In this document: piece by piece, positions 9,743 to 18,003 of the stretch
Layout: each line of letters opens with the position of its first letter
How positions within the stretch are numbered: the first letter of the stretch is position 1
DNA from: Porogramme epimiltina
Lineage: Eukaryota > Basidiomycota > Agaricomycetes > Polyporales > Polyporaceae
Assembly: GCA_900155495.1 (NCBI GenBank)
Contig: FTLJ01000851.1
Coordinates: 1 to 18,003 of the forward strand
Length of the DNA: 18,003 bases
Direction of reading: 5' to 3'
Translations under genes and position numbers: made by a program
Notes under the pieces: model-generated
The model's input: the letters and a program-made list of their open reading frames with translations, nothing else
Databases searched by the model: none
Told to the model about the DNA's origin: nothing

Positions 9743-10245
9743 GTTGTGAGAAGTAGCAGGAGCAGGAGAACGATCTTCGGAAGTGAACAATGGTGGTGTT
9801 TGGAGGGGAACGGCTGGAGGCTGTGAGCGGGGCTCCTCTCCTTGGAATTCACATACGTCGCGACCGGGAAGTTCCGTGCCTCATGACTCGGCGTCAAATA
9901 GATCCCTCGTAGTCACTATCAGCCCGGATTGAAAGCGTAACATAAATGGCTACCGGGCATCGAGCTGGTTAGATGATGGGCTGTGGGCACAACGAACACA
10001 GTCTCATTATGTAGTAAGTAAAGTAGTACGCATACACCGGCATGTACGCTGTGGGTACTACAGGAAGCCGGGAAAATTGCACAGTGTAGAGTTAATCTCT
10101 ATGCGCCCGGGGGGAAAAGCTCGTACTCCCCGGGGGGTCACGTCCAACGACTTCTCCGCATTCGTTCACATTCCCTGGTAGTTAGCCCACAGCGGGATGG
10201 GTCACGAATTTGGCCTGGATGCTAGCATACGGTATGCTTGTGGTC
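9743..10245. other. Upstream region of the F-box gene
   Basis: It contains the pyrimidine-rich leader just before the ATG (about 9743-9775 on the minus strand) and no clear TATA box. CCCGGGGGG occurs near 10106 and again near 10128, and the two could pair into a GC-rich hairpin. AGCATAC-G-GTATGCT, at about 10222, is a near-perfect palindrome with a one-base centre. No gene is seen. Confidence 0.4.
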
Positions 10246-10500
10246 CTATTTGAAAATTATTTGAGCAATGGAGAGCCGGAAAAAGGGGCGAAACTCAAGA
10301 AGTTGAGAATCCTTTAGTGGGTGGTGAGAGATTCGTGCATGGAAGGCAGGCACAAACGAAACGCCAACTTGACGAAGGGACCGACACGCGTGACATTTGA
10401 GGGCGGGCTGCTTGCTGAGCTGTGTTAGGACTATGGTGCGCATATAACCCGCGCGAATGAGCGGGGGCTTTGCACACACCTGGCACTGATTCCTACGTAC

Positions 10501-10900
10501 CGTGGAGTTGGCGCTGTCCAGGGCGACGCAGCATTTTCCCCATACTTCGCCGATAACAGGCGGTCTCCCGCCCGCCGCGGATGCCCACGGCTCAGAATCA
10601 CTACACGAAGCCTCGCAAGGGATCAAGAGAACATCCTGGACGAGGGTACGCGTATCAGTGACAGCTTCCTGGCCAAGGTATCCGAGTCGCAGAAGCGCCT
10701 CGTGTGAAGAGAGAGCGATACTGGGGTCTGATTCAAGGGAGGCCGGGGGCGCGAGCTGCGCACGAGACACTGTGGTCGATGGACACTGGACACTCAGGCT
10801 TCCGAGTAGACGTCGACGGCCCAGGTGAGAAGACTCCGGGCGACTCGGACGACGGAGCAGGCCGGTGCCTCGAGGCCTGGACCGGGCTGTGAAATGACGT
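10501..10900 (-). pseudogene. Diverged relative (copy D) of the repeated unit
   Basis: This segment aligns in patches with 290-870 of copy A and 12060-12600 of copy B, including GGGTACGCG followed by a CTTCCT stretch, and the TGACGTCA. On the minus strand it keeps one open frame with no ATG, from a stop near 10900 to a GTACGTAGG donor-like site at 10500. That frame includes LLRLGYLGQEAVTDTRTLV, which parallels LLRSPGEEAGARTRV of copy A without the frame break. It may be a more intact exon or just an older copy. I do not recognise the protein. Confidence 0.35.
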
Positions 10901-10902
10901 CA
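10895..10902. promoter_or_regulatory. TGACGTCA palindrome, copy D
   Basis: Same octamer at the aligned position as 749 and 12515, although the surrounding sequence is strongly diverged. Confidence 0.4.
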
Positions 10903-11276
10903 GCAATATAAGCGCCAACGTGGACGGTGCTCTAGATCGCCGCCAGCAGTGACGCCGGCCGTTCCAGCGCGCGCAACGGTTCCACCGGGAGCGAACTGAA
11001 TCACGACTTGCGGGCTGTGCGGGGCGTGTGCAAGGTCGCAGTGAGGAGTCTCGCTCCTACGGTCCTACGGAGCGAGCTGCCGGATGGTTTGACGGCATCC
11101 TCAGGAGTAGTACTGTGCACTACGATCAAAGTGCGTAGATGTAATGCGTATTCTACGCCAGTCACCAGCCCGCGAGTCCGTTGAGCCCTTCCGTAGCGAA
11201 GATATAAATCGTTTTCAGATTGCTCCTCTATGCCTATGAGGTGCTCATCTCCCACACATCCCTGTTTAGAACAGCT

Positions 11277-11685
11277 ATGCCCGTCAACTTCAAGCTTGCC
11301 TATCACGACGTCAACTCCCTCCCTTCCAGAGGGATGGAAAACGTGGTGGATCTCACAAAGGCAGAGTGGAAAGACAGTGGATAGATGTTCCAGCTGTCTT
11401 CATAAGATAAGCGAGCCGAGCTCGAGCGTGATATACATATCCTGGTCCTGGCAGGTAACTCAGCCCCCATAACCGAATAGATACAACCCAGATAGAGAAC
11501 CTTCGCCGAGAAGGTGATCCACCACCTCATGCGCCGTTACCTCCACTTCCTCACAGCACCGCTCGACCCTCCTGGGATACGCGAACCAGCTACGCGCACA
11601 GCTGAAGGATGTGGGCGCGATTCGTTCTCAGATGTTGGGTTTGCACGCCAGAACCAGCCGCGAGGGTGTCGAGAACGGGTGCTAG
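11277..11685 (+). pseudogene. Possible decayed spliced reading frame, unidentified
   Basis: An ATG frame at 11277 reads MPVNFKLAYHDVNSLPSRGM and continues to a TAG at 11382, with another stop soon after. A donor-like CAG/GTAACT lies at 11453-11454 and an acceptor CTCACAG at 11556. A 42-codon open frame follows to TAG at 11683, containing GYANQLRAQLKDVGAIRSQM. Residue make-up looks protein-like, but the internal stops break it. I do not recognise the family and it may be chance. It has no counterpart in copies A-C. Confidence 0.22.
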
Positions 11686-11778
11686 TTGTCGATGAGTCAG
11701 CATGAGGGCTGGAGAGAGGGTAGGTCGGTCGGGGGAACGGGAAGGAGAGAGATACGGCACAGCGGATCCGCGAAGGGG

Positions 11779-12641
11779 CGAAGGGGTCCGTGGGTGGTGA
11801 GCGGCTTGCAGCTCGGGTATTGAGTGCGAACGCAGGAAGACACGTCGTGGTAGAGGGAGAAGGGAACAAGGCATTCGAAACCGGGGCGCGAGCTGGTGGT
11901 TGAGACTTTCTGGGAACTAGGGTACTTGCTCAGCGAGCAGATGGGACCTTCCGAGCGTCGAACTGGCGCGGGTTCGCGCGCTCAGTAAGAGTGACCCTCT
12001 GGGACCGAACAGCATTCTCCCTATATGCGCCTGGCGATGCTCGCGCGGCGGAGGAAGGCATGACAGCGCTGTATGCGGCGTCACCTCGACACAAGGCATT
12101 TAGGTGTGGTGTCTGTGACAAGGCTACGCGCGCGCGGCGCCGGCTTCCTCCCCAGGGGATCGCAGCAGCACCTCGAGCTTGTCGTCCGCGTCGTCGCCGG
12201 CATCCAGAGGCACAGGCAACCACGCCCGCACATCATCAAAGCTCTCGGCATATCCTAGAGACGTCGGTCTTGTCGTAGGCGGCAGAAGGGTTGAAGGAGG
12301 CTGAGCGAGAGACCGCGTCGGCGTCGACTGAGGGAAGCGAGCCAACGTTCACTGCGGCGTCTAGCGTGGGAAGGGGGTGCAAAACTCAGGTCCTTGACTT
12401 TGAGCTGGACCTGGCGCAAGGGCTGCCCACGAGATATCGCTGACAACTGTGCGCACGGGGGAAGGAGTGACGGCGGAGCAGGCTCACAGGGCAAGCTGGC
12501 GGCTGGGTGGGTGGTGACGTCATTTAGGGCGCTAATCCGCAGGTACTCCCGCCAGGTGTTCGAACGCGCGCGACGCTTGCACCTGGAGTGAGTCTGGAGG
12601 CCTGGCGGGCCGCGCGAGCGAACATGGCCTGTGCTATGCCG
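11779..12641. repeat. Repeat block, 3'-side part of unit copy B
   Basis: Partner of 1-890. Its left limit corresponds to the window edge in copy A, so the true repeat may start further left; no further partner could be tested. It contains an additional 7 bp relative to copy A near 12130, which shifts the minus-strand frame after LLRSPGEEAGA. Confidence 0.85.
12515..12522. promoter_or_regulatory. TGACGTCA palindrome, copy B
   Basis: Aligned with 749 of copy A and followed in both by GGGCGCTAATCCGCA, so it was present in their common ancestor. Confidence 0.4.
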
Positions 12642-12666
12642 CGTCCCATAGCGCTTCAGAGTGCAC

Positions 12667-14870
12667 ACTTACTGATCTAACCTTACGAGTCGAAATCTCT
12701 ATGTCCACGAATAATGGCCGTGCCATGATCTTGCGCGCGGTATCGTTCCTCCTCTTCTGTACCGTGGTCGATGTCTGCTACCACATCCACCTCCGATGCA
12801 GTGCGAGAGGCTCTGAAAGCAGAGCTAGCGAGAGCGGGCCTTCTAGTAGGTGGACATGGAACGACGCGGGGAGACTTGTGTGGAAGAGGCGAAGTATGAC
12901 AAATGGTCTCGTAGTCCAGCGCGGCGTAAGGAGAAGGGGAGAAACCAAGTACAATGGGAACGCGAGGGTGCCGGGAAGACTTGGTTGGTGGCCATGATGA
13001 AAGAAACAGCGCACTGCAGATGAAAATGAAGACCGTAAGGGAGGTGTAGAGGAGGCGAACGTTGAGGCAGGATGGGAGATGGGTACGCTGAGGTCGACCT
13101 GCGGAATTGATGCGGACATGGCGACGGAGATCGAGTGGGAGAGGAAAAGAGTGACTAGGTAGCGATGTCTAGCAGAGCGGAAAGCAAGGAGCAGAGAGGA
13201 GGTATACATAGGAGGCCGAGAGTGGCGCTTGGGGCGAGGGCAATCTACAAGCCGGAGAAAAGGTGAGGGGCGGGGACTGACGTGATGGGGCTGAAGGTAC
13301 TCACCATCGTTCCATTCCCGATCCTCTTTGGGTTGGATGGGCTCATCGCGCGGCATGCTGCGGAGGGTAGCCTTCGAATATCCCCTCGAGGCGGGGAGGC
13401 AGATTCCATGTGGTTGTGGAAACAGCGAGTGTGGACGTTCCCAGGTTGGGGCGCCGTTCAGCCGCACGGGGAAGAAACATTGTTTAGCGGGGATGCGACG
13501 CAGAAGAACGAACAATTCTGATGAGACAGGCTTGCTCTGGAACACGCTGTATGCACCCGATTGTGGGTATGCGGCGGAGTCGGAGTTGAAGATGCCGACG
13601 GGACGCGGTGTGCGCAAGTGGGCGCGAGCGGGGGATCGTTCAGGGACGCCCAGAGGAGGGTGGGTGAGCCGACGGGGCATGAAGGTGGGTTATAAGTCTC
13701 TTCGTCTACGGATCTTCGTCTTGCTGGTCCCTCTTATAGACCCGTCCACGCGATGTAGCGCCCACTATGAGCCGGCGACTCCAAGCGTGCAGCGTATCCA
13801 CCTCCCCCTCCTTCTTCTTCGTGCGCCCAACGTCAAGCATCAGAGATGGGGAGGATAGAGATATAGCATCAGACTTGGCGTCGAGCTGCGAAAGGGGCAA
13901 GGCCTCGAGCACGAACAAGGCCACCACGGAAGTGCCGTTTTCCACGGGTGTTCCGGCAGGGGTGTGTTGGAGACGGAGAAGGGGAGGGCGGAGACGGGTT
14001 CATGGTTTTGAGGGACGTTGGGGATGTCGACGGTACGTCGAAGAGGGATGGAAAGAGCTTCAACTGCCTTATTGAACGTGCGTATTAGCACGGAAGAGCA
14101 GATAGGATGGAATGTGGGAAGGGAGAAGGACGTACGCATTCATACTCGCGCGGGTGGGCCAAATATAGCTTGCGAGTCCGCGTTGGGGTCCGGGGTAGCG
14201 TTGAACGTGTTGAGTGAGAGCAGCTGCCGCGCGCTGGGCACAATGAGGGCTCTCAGAGGCTTCGCGCATGCAATGGCACAAGAGGTATGCCTGACGCGCA
14301 ACGCTCATAGGTGGCATGTGCGAGGTGGAGGGAGCCTATGAAGGGCAGGGGGGGAATGTGTCGGCGTGAGGAGAGGGAGCAGAGCATCCGTATGACTCAC
14401 GCGGACCTTTGCACAAGCCATATTCGGTGGGGTTAGAGATCATGTATTGGCAGAGAGCATCCTCAAAGGTCTGCTGCAGTACGCGGGTAAACGTCAGGGG
14501 TAGAAAAAGAAGAGTGAGAGACAGGGCGCACCTGTGCGGAAGTCCATTGGCTAGAGTTGGATGCGGAGAGCTACGCGCAGTAAAGAAGAAGCTGCAAGAG
14601 CCCCTGTGATTGGTGTGCGGATACCTCGCATCGGGCCGGCGGTTGGAAGAGCGGGAAGGGGGCCAAGGCCGGGGGAGGCTGCTGTTCTTGCCGTGGGGCT
14701 TGGCGGCTCTGGTCTGGCGACCGCAGGAGTCGAGGAGTGGGCGGTATGGGTAGAGCGAAGAGAAGCGCGCGATGGAAGCGGAAAGCTATTGGCACGAGAG
14801 TTGGGAGAGGGCCAGGGCAGTTTGCGTTTATCATAGACGTCAAGACGGGCGGACTTCGGGTCAATCACCC
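12667..14870 (-). pseudogene. Degenerate spliced unit, copy B (longest)
   Basis: The most complete copy. Minus-strand exon-like blocks: about 14870-14625, mini-exon 14570-14532 (39 bp), 14473-14401 (73 bp), further blocks through 13945-13305, and a last block ending at a GTAAGT donor (12672-12667). The introns at 14624-14571 (54 bp) and 14531-14474 (58 bp) match copies A and C; the second has a CCCTGACG branch-point-like motif. The 73-bp block reads QTFEDALCQYMISNPTEYGL. The phase of the first block does not join the mini-exon frame, so an intact protein across all blocks is not supported. Blocks 13945-13706 (FVLEALPLSQLDAKSDAI) and 13680-13305 look most protein-like, with C or G at many third positions. 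Function unknown. Confidence 0.5.
12778..13680 (-). CDS. Uninterrupted 300-codon ORF inside copy B, unidentified
   Basis: A true-ATG open frame of 300 residues within copy B, beginning MPRRLTHPPLGVPERSPARA. It could be read straight through. Alternatively a 60-bp intron with GTGAGT donor and TTGTAG acceptor (13304-13245) is removed, which keeps the frame because 60 is a multiple of three. The N-terminal half includes FVLLRRIPAKQCFFPVRLNG, which parallels SVLLGSVPASAHDVSPPNGC in copy C. The C-terminal part is leucine-, serine- and proline-rich. It has no recognised domain, signal peptide or transmembrane segment. Long open frames arise easily in GC-rich DNA, and the conserved frame elsewhere in the unit differs, so this may not be a protein. 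Confidence 0.28.
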   Translation of the reverse strand: MPRRLTHPPLGVPERSPARAHLRTPRPVGIFNSDSAAYPQSGAYSVFQSKPVSSELFVLLRRIPAKQCFFPVRLNGAPTWERPHSLFPQPHGICLPASRGYSKATLRSMPRDEPIQPKEDREWNDGEYLQPHHVSPRPSPFLRLVDCPRPKRHSRPPMYTSSLLLAFRSARHRYLVTLFLSHSISVAMSASIPQVDLSVPISHPASTFASSTPPLRSSFSSAVRCFFHHGHQPSLPGTLAFPLYLVSPLLLTPRWTTRPFVILRLFHTSLPASFHVHLLEGPLSLALLSEPLALHRRWMW

Positions 14871-15252
14871 AGCGGATTAGTTCAGGTTGAAACTCCGCTG
14901 TGGCTGGCCTGCCTTATCTTATCAGCTGGACTGCGCATGCATCCGCATAGAAGAATAGGCGCCTGGTGGGGCGTGCCAGCCCTACGTCTGTCTTCGTCTC
15001 TCGCGTACTGCACGGTCGTTGAATAGTCTGCTCTGGGGAAGGGGCCCATGATGAGTACCACCGCCTCCTTTGGGGCGCTACGCGATGAAGATGTCTCCTA
15101 TAGACGGCATGTCTTCTTCAGTCAGCCGTTCGCATCTGATAGCGCGCATGACGCGTACGGGTCCCTCGGGGAACACTCGCAGCATTGTATTCGCCCTCGT
15201 CTGATCTGATGTAGAGTCAAATCATATTGCACTTTCTGCTAGGACGGGCGTA
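14871..15252. other. Spacer between copies B and C
   Basis: About 380 bp without a clear partner in copy A. It holds the region just upstream, in the minus-strand sense, of the first block of copy B. I see no convincing promoter element or gene. Confidence 0.4.
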
Positions 15253-16665
15253 CTAGTACATCAAGAGGAGGTATACTTTCTCGAGGAGAAACCTCAATGA
15301 CGCAACATCGGTACCACCGCAGCCGTTGGGGGGGGAAACATCGTGCGCGGAGGCGGGGACGCTACCCAAAAGAACTGAAGGTTCCGGAGGGGTGCGTATG
15401 TGCTGGCGCGCGGGGTTTGCACTCGCCTCGACGTATGCGATAGGGTCGAAATCGGAGCCTGGGTGACGATATCGACGGAACGGGATGCATGGCCCTTGTA
15501 GTGGCAGACCTGAATGACGGGGTGTTCGCAACGGATACGAGAAAGGTGGAGAGAACGGACGACATGATGGAGCTTTGGGACGCAGGTTCTTCGCCCACCA
15601 TGGATATTCGCCTTGCTAGGCCGCATTGCATACCCGCCTGCACAACGGTGAGCGCCATCTGTCGGTGGGCCCTCAGAATGCGACATGTCCGTCTCCGCTT
15701 CATCCCTCTCGTCCGCGCGTCGAACTCCAGGCATGAAAGTCGAATAGGGCAGAGAGGAAGCGCACAATTCGGCAGCGAGCAGCGAAACGGGCGGGCGGGC
15801 ACGGACAGTACCAATATGAGGGTGCCGATGTCCGTATGAACGCTTCGGCGAAGAATATCCCGGCAGAGGAGACCAGGGAGATGAAGACACGCTTGTTGCT
15901 CCGGAGGAGTGCGACAGATATTGATGGGCGAGCATGGGGAGGCGGAGAGAGCCTGAGCGCGCGTGTCAACGTGGATGGGTAAATCGAATGGAACACGGAG
16001 AAAGAGAGGGACGCACATACATCCACATCTGCGCGAAAGCACTAGGGGTTGCTTGTGAGCTCTACAGCGGCCCGGGAGGGTCGTTGAACGCGTTAAGGAG
16101 CATCGGTGGGGTGCGCTGTGCGCTTTGGCGAAGCACCAGGGGCCCCGGTGCTGCTAGAATACGCGACCTACGCCCCTATGCACAAGGACCATGGGTGGGA
16201 TGCGCTAGATGGAGCTACAGAGAGAGCCTATGAGGGCACGAGGGGGGAGTACGTTAGCGTGAAGAGAGGAGAGAAAGGATGGGTACGACGCACATAGATT
16301 TCGCACAAGCTGCATTTCGTGGTGATAGAGGCCACTAGATGGCGGAGAGGATCCACAGAGGTTTTCTGTGGCACACGTATAGACATAAGCGAAAGGAAAA
16401 GGGCGAGAGACAGGACGCACCCATGTGGAAGTCTGCGTAGCGGGGGAGCTGAATGCACAGTACCACGTGAGGCTTAAAGAGCCGCTACAAAAGGCGTCCA
16501 GATACCGCGCAGTAGGCTGGGACTTGGAAGAGCGAAGGGCGACGAGGGCTTTGGGAAGCTATTGTCCTTGCCATGGGGACTCCTGGAACTAGTCTGGCGA
16601 GGAGGGGAGGTCGATATAGGTAAAGCAGAGAGAAGAGCGTGGCTGGTGTGGGCCTCCATTCACGT
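15253..16665 (-). pseudogene. Degenerate spliced unit, copy C
   Basis: Same order as copy B on the minus strand: first block about 16665-16506, intron 16505-16449 (57 bp), mini-exon 16448-16421 (28 bp), intron 16420-16366 (55 bp), block 16365-16294 (72 bp), then a GTGCGT donor. The inner part (about 16290-15290) matches the 1.4-kb middle of copy B that copy A lacks, for example TCGTTGAACGCGTT against GCGTTGAACGTGTT. In the frame that matches copy B there are stops, including a TAG at about 16060. A 213-codon ATG frame (15935-15294) is in a different frame from the segment that resembles copy B, so I do not call it a gene. The last block seen in A and B is not recognisable here. Confidence 0.5.
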
Positions 16666-17165
16666 AAAAGTTGAAAAGGGTTGAGGGCGAGCCGGGTTTA
16701 GAATGGGCGGGAAGACCAGCGGAGGGCTGGAGGCGAGAGCAGCTTGAAGGCGAGAACTGCGCGCGCTGGCGTCGTCCGGCGGAAGGGCGTCTCCATTGCC
16801 TTTTTCGTTTGACCCTCAGGTCACGTGTTATTGCTTATCATTTTCTCCAGCCGACGCCGCAGGCTGCGCTCCTTTCCTACTCATTCGCACGACCTGCCTC
16901 ACCGCTAGACTCGGGATAGTGGGCGAGCGTGTTAGGCGGCTGGAATCAAAGTCACCGTGCTGCGCTGCTGTCACTTGAAGCTGTCTGCACCCTCAAAAAT
17001 AGCGTTGGGGAGAGAAACTATTCTTCATCGCTATTCAGCACCTATGCAGAGTTCTACTACAAGAGAGGTGACGCTCACGCAACACCTATGCAAACAGACA
17101 ACGTCACGCAGAGAGGAACGAGGGATGTACGCAGACCGGCAGATGACACCTCATTACTTATGTAG
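16666..17165. other. Intergenic, no recognisable gene
   Basis: About 500 bp beyond copy C. Plus-strand frames here (16671-17184 region) overlap each other, show no domain and have no splice or repeat support. Confidence 0.5.
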
Positions 17166-17466
17166 CAAATATATATATATATAAGTGGAGTCCATGATTT
17201 TCCCGGGATTGTCGAGGGTGCAGAACGCCACGATGATGGATTGCGTTTTACTGCTCAGCGTCTCCACTTCAACTTAAAGAAATGTAATAAGCCTTCAGAC
17301 GCTCTCCTTTCACAGGTATGGTGCATTTTGACCTCTTCCTTCAAAACTAACGTCTATAGCCACGCCCCAACAGACCCTGACGTCCGGTCCTTTCCCCCTA
17401 TCGGATGATCGGAACGCACTTCGGCGGCCGGCCCAACCGGATCCGTTGTGTTTGCAGGATGTCTAA
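17166..17466 (+). CDS. Short spliced reading frame, 3' part of a possible gene
   Basis: Two blocks, 17166-17315 and 17374-17466, flank a 58-bp intron with GTATGG donor, a CTAAC branch-point motif and CAACAG acceptor, a textbook fungal arrangement. Splicing joins 50 and 30 codons in frame and ends at TAA. The reading includes DDGLRFTAQRLHFNLKKCNK before and SGPFPLSDDRNALRRPAQPD after the intron. No ATG lies in the first block; it starts after an in-frame TAG that is itself a possible acceptor (TTATGTAG), so an upstream exon would be needed. If the acceptor TCTATAG at 17359 is used instead, the frame stops at once. The product is not recognised. It could also be a chance frame. Confidence 0.35.
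17169..17183. repeat. AT dinucleotide run
   Basis: Seven to eight alternating AT steps. It could serve as a TATA-like element for plus-strand transcription starting near 17200, or be a plain microsatellite. Confidence 0.6.
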
Positions 17467-18003
17467 CGTCAGACATCCATGAGGACGGCGGTACCAATAT
17501 CCGTCTCCTGGATGTACGACTACACGAAGGCGACTACACGAAGACTGTCCTAGGATGCAGGCGAATTCCTTTTACACAGCCTCCTTAGCATCTATTCTGA
17601 GTGTCATTTGATTTTGCGCTATACAATAGCGATTATAGCTTGAAGCACAGAACTACTGTATGTTCTACACTATAGCTAGAACATTTTCTCGGTGGATGAG
17701 ACAGCCAAGTCCAACGTGTTTGTTGTGCTTCTGTCGACATTACAAAGCCCACACGTTCAAACCTGCATCCACTGGGCCAATGTATGAACCTTCTAGCTCC
17801 GCGAAGCTCCCTTATCACACACGTTCAGCGGCATGCATAACACTCGCTTCACGGCACACAACGCCCGATCACGTCACCCTCTTCGCGGACTTCTAGTGCC
17901 GCTGCAGGGCCGCACTCAATTAGCTTGCGCAGTTTCTCCCCTCCTTCAACGCCTCACTCGGGACCGCTCTTTGACTCCGACCACCACCATCTGGGATTTT
18001 CCC
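17467..18003. other. Intergenic to right edge, no clear gene
   Basis: A further plus-strand open frame overlaps the end of the candidate gene (to about 17590), but it contains no supported start. Frames between 17633 and 17896 overlap on both strands. The sequence becomes pyrimidine-rich toward the edge. I see no repeat partner elsewhere in the window. Confidence 0.45.

Noticed and set aside
9743..9790. F-box gene starting upstream at 9790
   Set aside because: That codon is TTG, not ATG. The first in-frame ATG is at 9742-9740, directly before the F-box.
9280..9897. 205-codon minus-strand frame overlapping exon 1 of the F-box gene
   Set aside because: It is the shadow of the F-box coding frame. 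The F-box motif and in-phase splicing fix the other frame as real.
10106..10137. GC-rich CCCGGGGGG pair as a terminator or regulatory hairpin
   Set aside because: A bacterial-type hairpin has no expected role in a fungal nuclear region, and the pairing is short and imperfect.
10246..10500. Zinc-ribbon-like Cys pairs (CQVC..CHAC) in the frame continuing past copy D
   Set aside because: The frame runs past a good GTACGT donor and the cysteines have no counterpart in the other copies. Two CxxC pairs alone are weak evidence.
1..18003. CRISPR array, prophage, biosynthetic cluster or bacterial defence system
   Set aside because: No evenly spaced identical repeats with unique spacers, no operon-like gene series and no recognisable core enzymes. 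Intron-containing gene structure points to a fungal nuclear genome.

Overview
The window looks like nuclear DNA of a filamentous basidiomycete, most likely an agaricomycete. The main evidence is one well-supported gene with four exons separated by introns of 54, 58 and 65 bp, each with a GT..AG boundary, and a fungal-style F-box at its N-terminus. This is inferred from gene structure and protein style, not from a marker gene. No rRNA, tRNA, CRISPR array or bacterial operon is visible.

Layout. Positions 1-2010, 11779-14870 and 15253-16665 are three diverged copies (A, B, C) of one repeated unit, all in the same orientation, with spliced-gene-like signals on the minus strand. A fourth, much more diverged relative (D) lies at about 10500-10900. 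The copies keep matching splice signals, intron lengths and a 72-73 bp internal exon. Their reading frames are broken, and differences are not concentrated at third codon positions, so I treat them as dead or non-coding.

Positions 3044-4437 form a foldback-type structure: two inverted arms of about 250-280 bp surround a degenerate minisatellite of about 20-bp units. Positions 5921-6826 are a 906-bp non-autonomous DNA transposon with 23-bp imperfect terminal inverted repeats, GGGTA-rich subterminal sequence and a perfect 8-bp target duplication (CTCACAAG), which fits the hAT superfamily.

The only confident protein gene is on the minus strand at 7352-9742. It encodes a 737-residue protein with an N-terminal F-box, a leucine-rich middle and a C-terminal WD40-like propeller, probably an SCF ubiquitin-ligase substrate receptor. 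A short spliced reading frame on the plus strand at 17166-17466 and a decayed one at 11277-11685 are weaker candidates.

The rest is intergenic sequence without recognisable genes. The region reads as a repeat-rich, gene-poor accessory segment holding one lineage-type F-box gene, with no sign of an operon-like or cluster-like system.
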